Assembly: GCA_019918135.1 (NCBI GenBank)
Contig: WBZZ01006243.1
Location: 97,501 to 161,500 of the forward strand
Direction of reading: 5' to 3'
DNA from: Paulinella micropora
Lineage: Eukaryota > Cercozoa > Imbricatea > Euglyphida > Paulinellidae
Length of the DNA stretch: 64,000 bases
Part shown: positions 54,641 through 64,000 of the stretch, piece by piece
Position numbering within the stretch: the stretch's first letter is position 1
Layout: each line of letters starts with the position of its first letter
Position numbers and translations under genes: made by a program
Notes under the pieces: model-generated
Database searches by the model: none
Seen by the model: the letters and a program-made list of their open reading frames with translations, nothing else
Told to the model about the DNA's origin: nothing

Positions 54641-54779
54641 TTTAGCACTGGGGTACTGCGCGCGTACTCCAGTTGTCCTACAATAGGGGCCTTTTGATAG
54701 ATAGAAATTCGTGAACGGGCGTTTCGGGAACTCATCTACCGGTTCATCATCATCTGTTTGTTCTTACATGCTGGCCCTT

Positions 54780-56010
54780 CCTTAAAATTCTGAACGAGAT
54801 ATTTAAGCGCGCTTTGCTGCGCTGTGCGTACCTGTATTTGCGTGTGCGTACCTGTATTTGCGTATGCGTACCTGTCGCATTTAATCAAAAACACCAGCAC
54901 ACAGTCGCATTTAATCAAAAACACCACACAGGAGTGGTGGTGGGGGGGGGGGGGGTTAACGCAAAAATGTGAAATAAGTCGCTCAATATATAAACAGGCT
55001 GGTCCCTTTGTCAGATACGTTGCTCAAGATGTAAACAGGCCGGTCCCTTTTTGAAACTTTTAGCACACCGGTCAGAAATTTTAGCTCACCAGTCAGAAAT
55101 TTTAGCCCACCAAGGAAAAAACCATATAATGTGGTGGGGGAGTATTTGGAAAAGATGGATGCATAGTAACGCCCCCCCAAACTCACCCAAACCCAAACCC
55201 ACCACAAGGGAGTGGTGGAGGGGGGCGTTGCCCCCCCCCCCCAAAGGAAAAAACATACAATGTGCTGGGAAAAAAGCAATATAATGTGGCATGGCCATCA
55301 TGGTGGCCATGGAATGGAGAGTATTATGGAGGATGGTGGGGGATTCTGTGATGGATGCATGGTGTGTGGATGCATGGTGTGATGCATGCATGGAGGACAA
55401 TCCCCTGGGCCTTGCTAGTTTTACACTTGAACGTGGAAACGAGATATTTAAGCGCGCTTTGCTGCGCTGTGCGTACCTGTATTTGCGTATGCGTACCTGT
55501 CGCATTTAATCAAAAACACCACACGGGAGTGGTGGGGGGGGGGGGCGGGGGGTGCTATTGCAAGAATATGAAATACGTCGCTCAACATATAAACAGGCTG
55601 GTCCCTTTTTGTCAGATACGTCGCTCAAGCTGTAAACAGGTCGGCCCCTTTTGTGAAAATTTCAGCCCACCGGTCAGAAATTTTAGCCCACTAGTCAGAA
55701 ATTTTAGCCCACCAAGGAAAAAACCATATAATGTGGTGGGGGAGTATTTGGAAGAGATGGATGGATAGTAACGCCCCCCAAACTCACCCAAACCCAAACC
55801 CACCACACGGGAGTGGTGGATGGGGGCGTGGTCCCCCGCAAAGGAAAAAAACGTATAATGTGCTGGGAAAAAACCATATTATGTGGTGTGGCCATCATAG
55901 TGAATGGAAGCTAGTGAGGATGGTGGGGAAGTCATAGAGTGGATGCATGCTGTGATGCTGTGATGCATGCATGGAGGACAATCCCCTACCCCCTTGCTAG
56001 CTTTACACTT
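54780..56010 (-). repeat. Rep-G array, two inverted units
   Basis: Units from about 54800 to 55430 and 55430 to 56010 are in reverse orientation to those at 52291-54640. The 140 bp between the two arrays (54641-54780) is unique. The whole therefore forms a large imperfect inverted repeat. Confidence 0.8.
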
Positions 56011-57840
56011 GATATTGGAAATTCACGATTTCGTGAAGTTGGATTTTGACGCCAGATTTGGCAAAATTTCTTGGCACAATTGGCTCCAAATTGTGTGAAT
56101 TTTCATTTTTCTGCCTGCTGCTCGTACGGCCCCGGGCTGCCGGGCCGTACTACCATAAGAGTTTTTTTTGGCATTTTGGCCAAACCTCTGGAAACCTGGT
56201 CATCAGCGGCACCCCGAAATGCCTGACCATAGGCTCCTTTTTTCTGCAATACAGGCCGGTCGATGAATTTGTTTCTAAATTTTGCACGAAACTGTTTTTG
56301 ACGAAATTTTGCTCCCTAATATATCAAGGTTCTTCCTGGAAGTATTCCCCGAAATTTACCGATTTTGCTGACGAGGCATGGATGACGCTGCTGTCGTCCA
56401 GAAATACATCTCACACGCGTATCATTGTGCCTTGTGATATCGTTGCACAGTGAAAACTTTTTTGAGAACGGTCGCAAGGAGTCCGGATCTCTACTGTTAA
56501 ATGGTAGAGGATCCACCTTAAACCCCTTGTGTAACGACGTCCCGAACATCTAGAACATGGAGTAAGCCATGTTCTTGGATCAAAGTGCGGAAGATAGGAC
56601 TTAACCTCAACTATCAATAAATTCCTACAGTTAAGTAGAAATGAGGCACGGGAATTATTATTAGGGATGCATTTGAAGTAGTTTGGTGTGTCTGAGCTAT
56701 ACTATCTAGCAGCAAGACACGTTTGCGGTGGGTGCCTTCAGCCTGCCCACGAAATGCTGTCGACTGCCTGCTGCACTGCCTGCTGCACGTAGATACTTGC
56801 ACTTTTCTGTTGAAGGCATAATGCATCTCCTTCCACTGACTAAGTGAGAATGATTAAAGCTGCTGACGCAGAGTCCGCTAATCAAGGCTCGATAACATGT
56901 TAGACCACTATTATTAATATAATAATATATGATAGCAACTACATTCTATCAGCAGTACTACAGCTTTAATAAGAAAAGGCTCCAACAAAACAGGCCACGT
57001 AACTTGACTGGCAGGATCATAAGTAATGGCTCTACCGACACCGTTACTACGATACGGCCTGTCCTTAACTATTAATTAAGATAATTAGTTCCAACACAGT
57101 ATAAACGATCAGGCAGTGCATGGTTGGGCTCGTCACAATCATAAGCGATAACATAGCATTTCCTTCTCCTACCAGGCTTACCGATACTGCTGACGACAGG
57201 CGTTATGCGTGAGCGATTGTCCCGACACAGTACGCTGAGCGAGTTTGTTCAAGTGATACGTGTTTTGTCGGTTATATTCAAAAGATAATTTTTAATGCAA
57301 GCCGGGGTATTTATCCATCCAATTCCACAGCACTCTGAAAATAACATAATCTCCCTCCTCTACAAAAGAGAGGGAACCAGTATGACGGAAAATGTAGGAG
57401 ACTGTCAGAGCCAAGCAACAAAAAGGAAACAGAGTCTCAGCCATTCCCCGATGTCACCCCTAACGATAATATTATCCGGCTTAAAAAGTAGTACAGACTA
57501 TGAATCGTAATATTATCGTTTTCAACCGGCTCAAAAGTATATAAATAAAAACAGATATAACTATATCTTTACGAGATATAGCTCTTCTATACATCACTGT
57601 GTATAGGGGTATAAGAAAAGGTCGAATATTTACCTATCTGCGCCTACAATCCCCCCTCCCCGTCTTATGCGGTAACCGTAGCTAATAAGGGTAGATTGGT
57701 AAATATCGTCGGATGAGAGCTGACTTTCCGGGTCTGTTTCCTCATATGCGTCCTGCTCCCGTGGAGACACACCATTGAACATCTTTCGTGACCGCTGAGT
57801 TTTGCCCTTCATCCCCGTTGTTCGTCCAGTGCTTGCAAAC
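56011..57840. other. Gene-free segment
   Basis: No gene is supported. A short perfect hairpin GTACGGCCC/GGGCCGTAC lies near 56131-56157. Short open frames have no coding character. The part 57290-57520 (CTCCTCTACAAAAGAGAGG, CGATAATATTATC) contains small inverted repeats of the kind found in transposon remnants. Confidence 0.4.
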
Positions 57841-58591
57841 TGAAAAATTGAGTTTGGAGATTTTCGAGTTCAAATTTGAATTTGAATTTTGAAGTATCTC
57901 CTCCCCCCCTTCTCTGGCGCTTCGCCCTAGACGTACAACGGTACGAACATGTGCTGCCGTACCATCCCGTTCTCCTTGTCCCTTCGCCGTGCCTTTCCGG
58001 GTCTGAGACCCTCAGATGAAGTGCTGGTGCCGCTGAAACTTCACGAAGTTCAGGGTCATAAGCACATGCAGCAGCTCTGGTCGTTGGATGTCCTCGGTGG
58101 GACGGAGGTCCAACAGTTGCTACTTCGTCCGCTCTGGTCTTTCTTTGGCGACCAGATCGGCAGAAGTACCACTATCAACACGTCCCCAGCATCTGCGGCG
58201 GCTCTGGTCCCCCTTGAAGGATCTGTGATCCTAGCATTACTGGGCGATTCGCATCCGATCTGAAGCAAATCTCCGAGTAATTCCGAGGTTCCGCGTCCCC
58301 AGCACATGTCGCGGCCCTAGTCCGTCCGAAGGATCTGTGATCCCGAGAATACAGGGAGGCATTGATCGCAATTGTTCAAGACCTCCGTGCATCCTCGTCC
58401 ATTGTAGGAATGAACGGGCGCTATGCCAGTGTCAAGGGTGCCGTTGGCGTATTAGGCGTTGTTTGTTTGGTTTTGTTGTCTGCAGAAATTTTCTTATTGC
58501 CACCCGGCAAGTGTCTACTTCGCTGAGGCGAAGGTAGAAGTGCCTAAAGATATATACAACCCATTGGCTGGGTCTCAAAACGCGTCTATGC

Positions 58592-59124
58592 TTAGACGTC
58601 GGAGCATTCGTGCTCGAGGTAGTCCATGAACCTCTCCTCGCTCGACGGCGATGGTGGGCGCCACCTCCATGCGGGTTGATCCTCCGCTGGTATGTCGATG
58701 TCATGGTCCGGGCTTGCTTTCCATGCTCTCGCCTCCGACCAAGACAATTCTTCCCCGACTACCGAATACTGTGGCGTAGTATATCCCATGCCTGGGTAGA
58801 TGTCTCTGATGATTCCCCCCAGCTGGTATTCGTACTGTTTTTTCCAGTACGGCCACTCATGTCGATAGTGGTAGATATAGTCTAATTCCTGAGTCCGCCT
58901 GTGCCATCGGAACTCATCATTCTCAATCACTCTGTCCAACCAAGTCTGTCCTGTGCCCTGAGCTGTCTACCCCACTCCTCGAAGCCTTGTATTCGGCCCC
59001 AGTATGTGTTGGGTATTTTCTCGTCAGGGTCGGCTAACTGGTTGGCGATGCGGGATGTGTCTGGGTCGCCGCTCCTCTTCAGCTGCAGGTGGTTTGCAAG
59101 CAGCCATGAGAGCCGGTGTTCCAT
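58592..59124 (-). pseudogene. Hypothetical gene remnant, Trp/Tyr/Arg-rich
   Basis: Two minus frames follow each other with a shift near 58935: MEHRLSWLLANHLQLKRSGD... then VIENDEFRWHRRTQELDYIY...HEWPYWKKQYEYQLGG. Composition is coding-like and aromatic. The gene is divergent from the remnant at 59232 with about 100 bp between. No family is recognised. It could belong to an unidentified element; the level of support is low. Confidence 0.35.
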
Positions 59125-59231
59125 CTTGAACCGTATGTAATACTGCTATCGTAACCGACCCGCACCTCGGAAACGCGGAGGCAGACTCGCAAGGGAACAG
59201 GTAGCTACAGGCATCGCAAGGCGAGCAGGAA

Positions 59232-60300
59232 TTGTCACAGGCAAGTTTGCAGAGAAGAGATCCCTACCGCATCGACACGGACGCGATGTTGAGAGGTATG
59301 GATCTACACTTGCTACAACACCCAGAACGGGAGGGGGAGGAGTACGAACCGGTGCGATATGCGTACGACCCCGCGTCGAACAGGATCCACCGTATCTACC
59401 CACCTTACCCCAATATCACGGATGCGGGGCGAAGATTGAGGCTGCAATGCCCGGCGCTCGCGCACACAACTAACCGAACGAATCCGTTCAGACCATCCAA
59501 GAGCCGTATCGAATGCGGTTGGTGGGCAATCAAGTTAACTGGGTTCCAGACCGCACTTGTTTGAGGCCAACCCTCGCAAGGTTAACTTGCCGCCACCAGC
59601 ACCACCTGGGGTGGACGAACGGGGCATTCCGACATCAAACCCATCCGCACGATACGTCCCCACGGAAAAGAATAATGTTCTGCGGGTGCAATGCGAAGCG
59701 GAAAAGAAACGGGGTGGGGTATAATATTATCCGAGATGCTCCCGAACATGGAACCTCACAGAAAGAGCGTACATGTCGCCGGAGCGATATGGGCCACACC
59801 GATGCCCGGATCACGCATACACCGGAGAATTGAAATCAAGCGTGGTACCATCGCCGCCGGTATACGGCTCGGAGGTGCGTACGTGGCATCATAACGACAA
59901 CCCGTTACAGGGGATCGCTCCGTACAAGCGGGTCGACGCGGAAGCTGAGAAATTTACAAAATACTTGTTCGAGCAAGCCAAGTCACTGCGAGGATGGTGG
60001 GTTGGATGATCATCAGCGAATGCACGCCCTTCGATATTACTACGGTATCACGAAGAGGCCTAGAGAGCTGCTTGAGCCATACCAACTCCGAATGCTACAG
60101 TGGTCACAGGAAGACATCAACGTTTACTACAGACTGCTTGAACTTTCGGATGTCCCACTGCCAGAGGAGGTCAAGGCATACAGAGCCTACCACCTGCGGG
60201 ACAGGCACGACCAACCCAGGGAACCCGGGGTTGAAGAGAATGTACTTGCGTACTATAGGCAGGTCTTAGCATACCTCCGCCTCCTCCTATGTAGGCCGCG
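59232..60300 (+). pseudogene. Hypothetical gene remnant, several frames
   Basis: Coding-like sequence appears in consecutive frames: RRDPYRIDTDAMLRGMDLHL...PVRYAYDPASNRIHRI (59232-59450), SEVRTWHHNDNPLQGIAPYK (59860-60010) and MHALRYYYGITKRPRELLEP...EDINVYYRLLELSDVPLPEE (60002-60300). It has no ATG at the 5' edge. Frameshifts or introns could separate the parts. No domain is recognised. Confidence 0.35.
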
Positions 60301-61545
60301 AGGCATACGACACCGAATACATGCCTGGGAATCTTGGAGCGGATCATCCACGACTCCTTCCTCAGTTGCTGCGCGAACAGTGACAAGCCAGTTCAAAACC
60401 GAAAGGCGCTTGCAGCGCTGGACGTTTCTGTCGAACTGAGGAAGAACATCATTCTTGACTTGCAACTTGATCTCGAATGGAACAAGCCTTTTCTTCATGT
60501 CATCCTTGGAATCCCAGTCTTCAGCTGCTCTAACAGGGTACATTCTCGCAGTTCCACCTTTAATGCTTGCTACAAGCTCCAGTAAAAAATTGTACGCCGC
60601 CTCAACCTCTGGACCCCGAGACTCAATCTTCTGTCCGTCCTGGTTACGAAAGCTTTCGCCCAGGTTTTCACGACTTTGAGTCAGCAACAACAGCGTTTTC
60701 TGTACATGTTGAAGATCAAACCGCATGGGGTCGCTCAAAGAATGCCTCGCAACGCTGCTGAGATTCGCTTCACATTTTCTTCGGAGAACATCCTGGGGTC
60801 ATGCTGAAACGCTCGCCAAGCTGGGTGATTCACACTTCGCCAGTAGTTCAACAGAAGCAGGTGCAACGTCAGGACATGTGTGTACTCGTTGGATTTGAAG
60901 TGCAACAACACATGCAAAGCTTTGTGCAAGTACACCCAAATTTGTTTGGGCATGTTTTCACGAATGACGCAACCCAGGTCCTGGGCCTGTACAACAACAA
61001 CAAAAACAACAACAAAACTGCATTTGTCAACAGTGGAGCTGAGCCAAAGACTTACCACGGGCATGAACCACTCAAACAACGTCAAAAGATTTCGGAGTGC
61101 TGTTCTAGCTTCTTCAGGAAGGGCCGCGTTGTCAGAGCTGTCCTGAATGTCCTTTCTCACGTGAGGGTAAGCTAGTCGCAGGTAAGCCATGATTGCAGTG
61201 ATTGTCTTCAGCCGGGGCTTGATAAGGAATTTTTTGTCAGGAAACAGTGCATGCCAAAACGGGCCGAACACTTGGCGCTTGAACTCACACCAAATCAAAA
61301 TGCACAAGAACTTGTGCACATGCCAGTGCCCGAGAAAGACACACATCCAGGACTTCAGGTAGGTAAAGCCTCCGCTCAAGTCAAACATTGCCTGCAAAAA
61401 CCGCACACACACAAAAGCTGTTCTTGCACAACTTCGTCACAACTTTAAAAGACACACCTTGAGAATTCTTTTGTAAATGTTGGAATCGACCGTGTAGAGC
61501 TTGTAACGGGGCTCTTGTCCCCTGTCTTTGATCCGCTGCAAGCTT
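60253..61545 (-). CDS. Host-type multi-exon gene of unknown function (partial)
   Basis: Minus-strand exons are joined by two introns with canonical ends. The first covers 61457-61392 (66 bp, CAAG/GTGTGT...TTTTTGCAG/G) and the second 61055-60987 (69 bp, GTG/GTAAGT...TTGTACAG/G). The reading frame continues across the first: EPRYKLYTVDSNIYKRILK before it, then AMFDLSGGFTYLKSW after it. Exon 3 reads GCVIRENMPKQIWVYLHKAL...HLLLLNYWRSVNHPAWRAF; a further frame continues SDPMRFDLQHVQKTLLLLTQ down to 60253. Both ends are uncertain. It is helical with His/Trp/Leu-rich stretches. I do not recognise the family. Confidence 0.55.
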
Positions 61546-61567
61546 TTGCAACAAACGAATCAACGCA

Positions 61568-61870
61568 TCATTTGGATGCCATGTTTCGGTCCTCTAACCG
61601 CACACCGAAGAAAACAGTCACCTTGTTCGCAGGGTCGTTGTCCGTGGAAAGACTCACGGGCAACCTGAGTGGAATTCTGTTTGATTCCTTGGAAGCAGAG
61701 TGTTGAAAAAATTGCAAAAAGTTAGGATTCCTGGTTTGCAACTCGTGCATCCTACTTCGTGTAAGCTCCGTCAAAGCCTGCTGAAAAAGATCTTCTGGAA
61801 TTGCGTTTCTCTTGCAGTCATTCCCCATTAAGCTGGGAGGCTGCAACCGCTGCGACTGAATTACACCCAC
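61568..61870 (-). CDS. Possible upstream exon of the same minus-strand gene
   Basis: A 100-codon frame with coding character (CKRNAIPEDLFQQALTELTR, TRNPNFLQFFQHSASKESNR) lies just upstream of the exons at 60.7-61.5 kb. No clear splice junction linking them was found, so membership is tentative. Confidence 0.3.
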   Translation of the reverse strand: MGVIQSQRLQPPSLMGNDCKRNAIPEDLFQQALTELTRSRMHELQTRNPNFLQFFQHSASKESNRIPLRLPVSLSTDNDPANKVTVFFGVRLEDRNMASK

Positions 61871-62627
61871 AACCGTCCAAAGTCAGTTGTTGTACGGGCC
61901 CGCTCCCAAATTGGGAACACCAACATTGCGAAACTTCAGACTCGTTGCAAAGTTGTCGAACCAAGTAGACCAGATCACCTCAGTACGGGCTTCGTTTTGC
62001 CTAGCACAGCAGCATGTTTACAGTTGCAGTGATGCTGGTCTACTCAGATGTTTGTGTTTTAGTGCTAAGGGAAGTTTTGAAAAAGGACACATCGAAAAAC
62101 TAATGCATGCTTTCAAATTCTTTCTTGTCACCTCTCAAGACATTTGCATGCTCTACTGAAATCACCCGGACATCTGTCTTTACTGTTTCTGAACTAGCAT
62201 CTTCATGCACATCATGAGTGGTTTCAACATGTTTCACGCCACTTTTGAAAGAAATCAAACACACCACGATTCACGACAACCAAACTGTTCGGTTCAGACA
62301 GGTCTGGTTCATCTGCAGTTGACACTTTTATGCATAAAAGTTCCATGTTCGGATCGGCTCGGCTGCCTTTTTCACGTTTTTTTTATTTTCCAATTGGGGT
62401 CCACTTTTTACGCCCGAGCCGAATTTCACTCACCACTTTTATGCATAAATGGATTGACCGGTTCCAGTGCCTGGTTGGTGCCACCTGAATCTTTTTTTTG
62501 AACTGCAGACGTTTTGAAATTGAACTGTTCCAAAAGGGCCTTGTGTGACAAATGTGTTTAACAAAGTGTAGAATGGTTTTTGTGTGTGAGTTCACGCCTT
62601 GCTCACCTGATTCTTTCCATCCCAGTT

Positions 62628-63182
62628 TCAAGTCGTTTGCTTCTGTGCAGATCGAAGCTTCGCAAATGAAGAATTCTTCCTGCAGAAGAGAGAACATCGA
62701 TCCCTTCTCTGCTGAGACCACGATTTTTTAGTTCGAGACACAGATCCACCTCCCATTGCGTAAAATGTCGTCCTTGTTGAAAACACCGTGAAAACAAAGA
62801 ACGAAGCAAACAAGTGTTTCCCTTCTGCGATCAGATGCCTTGTCTGTGTTTCCTCCCACTTCCGAGTACCCCCGTTGCCGTCTGGGATTGACGCTATCTT
62901 TTTCCAGTAGCGATGAAGTCGGTCTAGAGCAAACGTTTTCAGCCAGGCCTCGAATCCAAACCCCAGAAAGTCGCCTGTCCAAACCATGTTTTTCATTTCA
63001 AGATTGCTCAACAAAGGTATGGGTACTGTACTTGTAGAACTTTTGCGCAGTTTTAGGTCGCCTTGGACGATCTCGTCGTATGGAGGTCGATGTGGCTGGC
63101 CCTCAAGCTGTTGTGCGAGGGTCTTGAAATGAGATCTCAGTGTGGAAAGGTAATCGCGCTTAAGGATCTGAAAAACATGCAT
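62628..63182 (-). CDS. Possible host exon, unknown protein
   Basis: A 184-codon minus frame, coding-like in its first 110 residues (KRDYLSTLRSHFKTLAQQLE, MVWTGDFLGFGFEAWLKTFA). The last part may be intron read-through. It could be a 5' exon of the gene at 60.3-61.5 kb. The first coding residue may be at an ATG at 63182. Confidence 0.35.
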   Translation of the reverse strand: MHVFQILKRDYLSTLRSHFKTLAQQLEGQPHRPPYDEIVQGDLKLRKSSTSTVPIPLLSNLEMKNMVWTGDFLGFGFEAWLKTFALDRLHRYWKKIASIPDGNGGTRKWEETQTRHLIAEGKHLFASFFVFTVFSTRTTFYAMGGGSVSRTKKSWSQQRRDRCSLFCRKNSSFAKLRSAQKQTT

Positions 63183-63611
63183 TTTCAGAGGTCATGAAAA
63201 GCTGGCTAAGTCAAGTGTGAGCATGAGAATTTTATGCATAAAAGTCCAAATTGCCTTTTCAGCTCTGATTTTTTCAAAAAAAATGAAAAAACCGGTTTGG
63301 GCTGAGTTGAATGTGAGACTTTTATGCATAAACGCTAATCCGGGCGGGTCCAAAAGGGACACCCAGTGCCACCAGTGCCTCAAAACTCTTTTGGGCTACT
63401 CATTTTTCAAGTTGTTAGTCAGGAAATGCCACTTTGGACCAATCCGAACCGTACTTCAAATTTGGAATCCCGCGGCCCACGATTATGATTTAGCAAAAAA
63501 AAACACTGTTTTTGGCTCAGGACAATTTTTTTTTTAAGAGCAAAAAGTCCCTTTCGGCCTTTTCTCAACCACCCTCTGTTTTTCTCAACAGCCTAAAACT
63601 GCTTTGCGACA
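63183..63611. other. Intergenic region with TTTATGCATAAA palindromes
   Basis: It lies between a minus-strand exon and a plus-strand gene. TTTTATGCATAAA occurs at about 63231 and 63319, and also at 62331 and 62438. Poly-T/A stretches flank the second gene start. A promoter function is possible. Confidence 0.35.
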
Positions 63612-64000
63612 ATGATCACCAAAAAAGTTGAGTCAGGAAAGGACGCTCGGTACTGGTGGATCGACCCAGACTGTGAGCTGATTGTCCTACCTGCCGTTTT
63701 GGCAGAGTGTGAGACAAACATTCGGCCTACTTTTTCTGGAGTGGTCAGCAAGTTTGGTTCCTCTAAAGGTCCAACAGGTCGAATGTGGCTCGTTTATGCT
63801 TTCAACGAAGAGAAGAAGCAAACCATCATCTTTCATTTGAAGGAGCGATGGTGTTTGCATTCGGGCAACACACAAGAATTGCCACAGCAAGTGACCTGGG
63901 AACCTTCGCTGCGTCGCATCTTTGAAGAGTGCGTGACCACCAGTGCACCTACAAGTCAAAAACCATTTCCCCTTCGTTCTCTAGTTCTCTCCCTCTCGTT
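63612..64000 (+). CDS. 5' part of a host gene, runs off the window
   Basis: From ATG 63612 the frame is open for 129 codons to the window edge. The first 110 residues have strong coding character (KDARYWWIDPDCELIVLPAV, then SSKGPTGRMWLVYAFNEEKK and LKERWCLHSGN). The last 20 residues are Ser/Leu/Pro-rich and may be intron. Divergent from the minus-strand exon at 62628-63182. No family is recognised. Confidence 0.4.
   Translation, partial: MITKKVESGKDARYWWIDPDCELIVLPAVLAECETNIRPTFSGVVSKFGSSKGPTGRMWLVYAFNEEKKQTIIFHLKERWCLHSGNTQELPQQVTWEPSLRRIFEECVTTSAPTSQKPFPLRSLVLSLS

Noticed and set aside
52279..55937. Numerous 60- to 140-codon frames in the Rep-G arrays
   Set aside because: The same peptides recur on both strands in each unit with stops and poly-Pro/Gly from homopolymer runs.
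56126..56160. The GTACGGCCC/GGGCCGTAC hairpin as a terminator
   Set aside because: It is in a gene-free eukaryotic segment with no T run and no upstream gene.
57949..58263. A 104-codon plus frame
   Set aside because: No domain or coding character, and it is overlapped by an equally long minus frame. Left unannotated.

Overview
The window is eukaryotic nuclear DNA. It contains a multi-exon gene with canonical GT-AG introns of 66 and 69 bp (about 60.7-61.5 kb), tRNA-derived SINEs with (ATT)n tails, a Ty1/Copia LTR retrotransposon with target-site duplications, and a Ty3/Polinton-type integrase. The species cannot be read from the sequence; a unicellular alga or other protist would fit the viral content.

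Layout: 0-3.3 kb is nested SINEs and AAT/CAA microsatellites. 3.3-6.7 kb is AT-rich DNA with a long imperfect palindrome, then a retroviral-type integrase. 6.96-43.5 kb is a composite endogenous viral region. Its left arm (A, 6.96-17.5 kb) carries the morphogenesis genes of a Polinton-like virus (PLA2, packaging ATPase, major and minor capsid proteins), a GIY-YIG gene and a decayed telomere resolvase. Its right arm (C, 31.9-43.5 kb) carries a D5-like primase/SF3 helicase, a trimeric fibre with an S74-type chaperone domain, a second GIY-YIG gene and small membrane, secreted or hypothetical genes. A and C share a 450-bp inverted repeat at their inner ends and together make about 22 kb, a normal size for such a virus. 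Most A and C genes are broken by frameshifts, stops, a tandem duplication, a deletion and a 4.95-kb inversion.

Between A and C sits element B (17.8-31.7 kb). It is delimited by two large palindromes (411 and 394 bp) that share a core built on ATAAAYTTCRTTTAT. B encodes a telomere resolvase (protelomerase-like tyrosine recombinase), a primase fused to an UL9-like SF2 helicase (two frames, -1 offset), a possible ssDNA-binding protein, an AT-hook protein and several zinc-finger proteins, but no capsid gene. The palindromes look like replicated hairpin telomeres and the resolvase is the enzyme expected to process them. B therefore reads as a capsidless linear element with covalently closed ends, joined telomere to telomere with a related virus. 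Three kb of host SINEs inside B show that the insertion is truly endogenous.

43.5-44.4 kb returns to T-rich DNA resembling the integrase region and may be the 3' part of the retroelement the virus inserted into. 45.1-52.3 kb is a rearranged Copia element, itself inserted (TSD AAAGC) into a repeat family that occupies 44.4-45.1 and 52.3-56.0 kb as direct and inverted copies. 56-64 kb holds weakly supported gene remnants and parts of at least two host-type genes.
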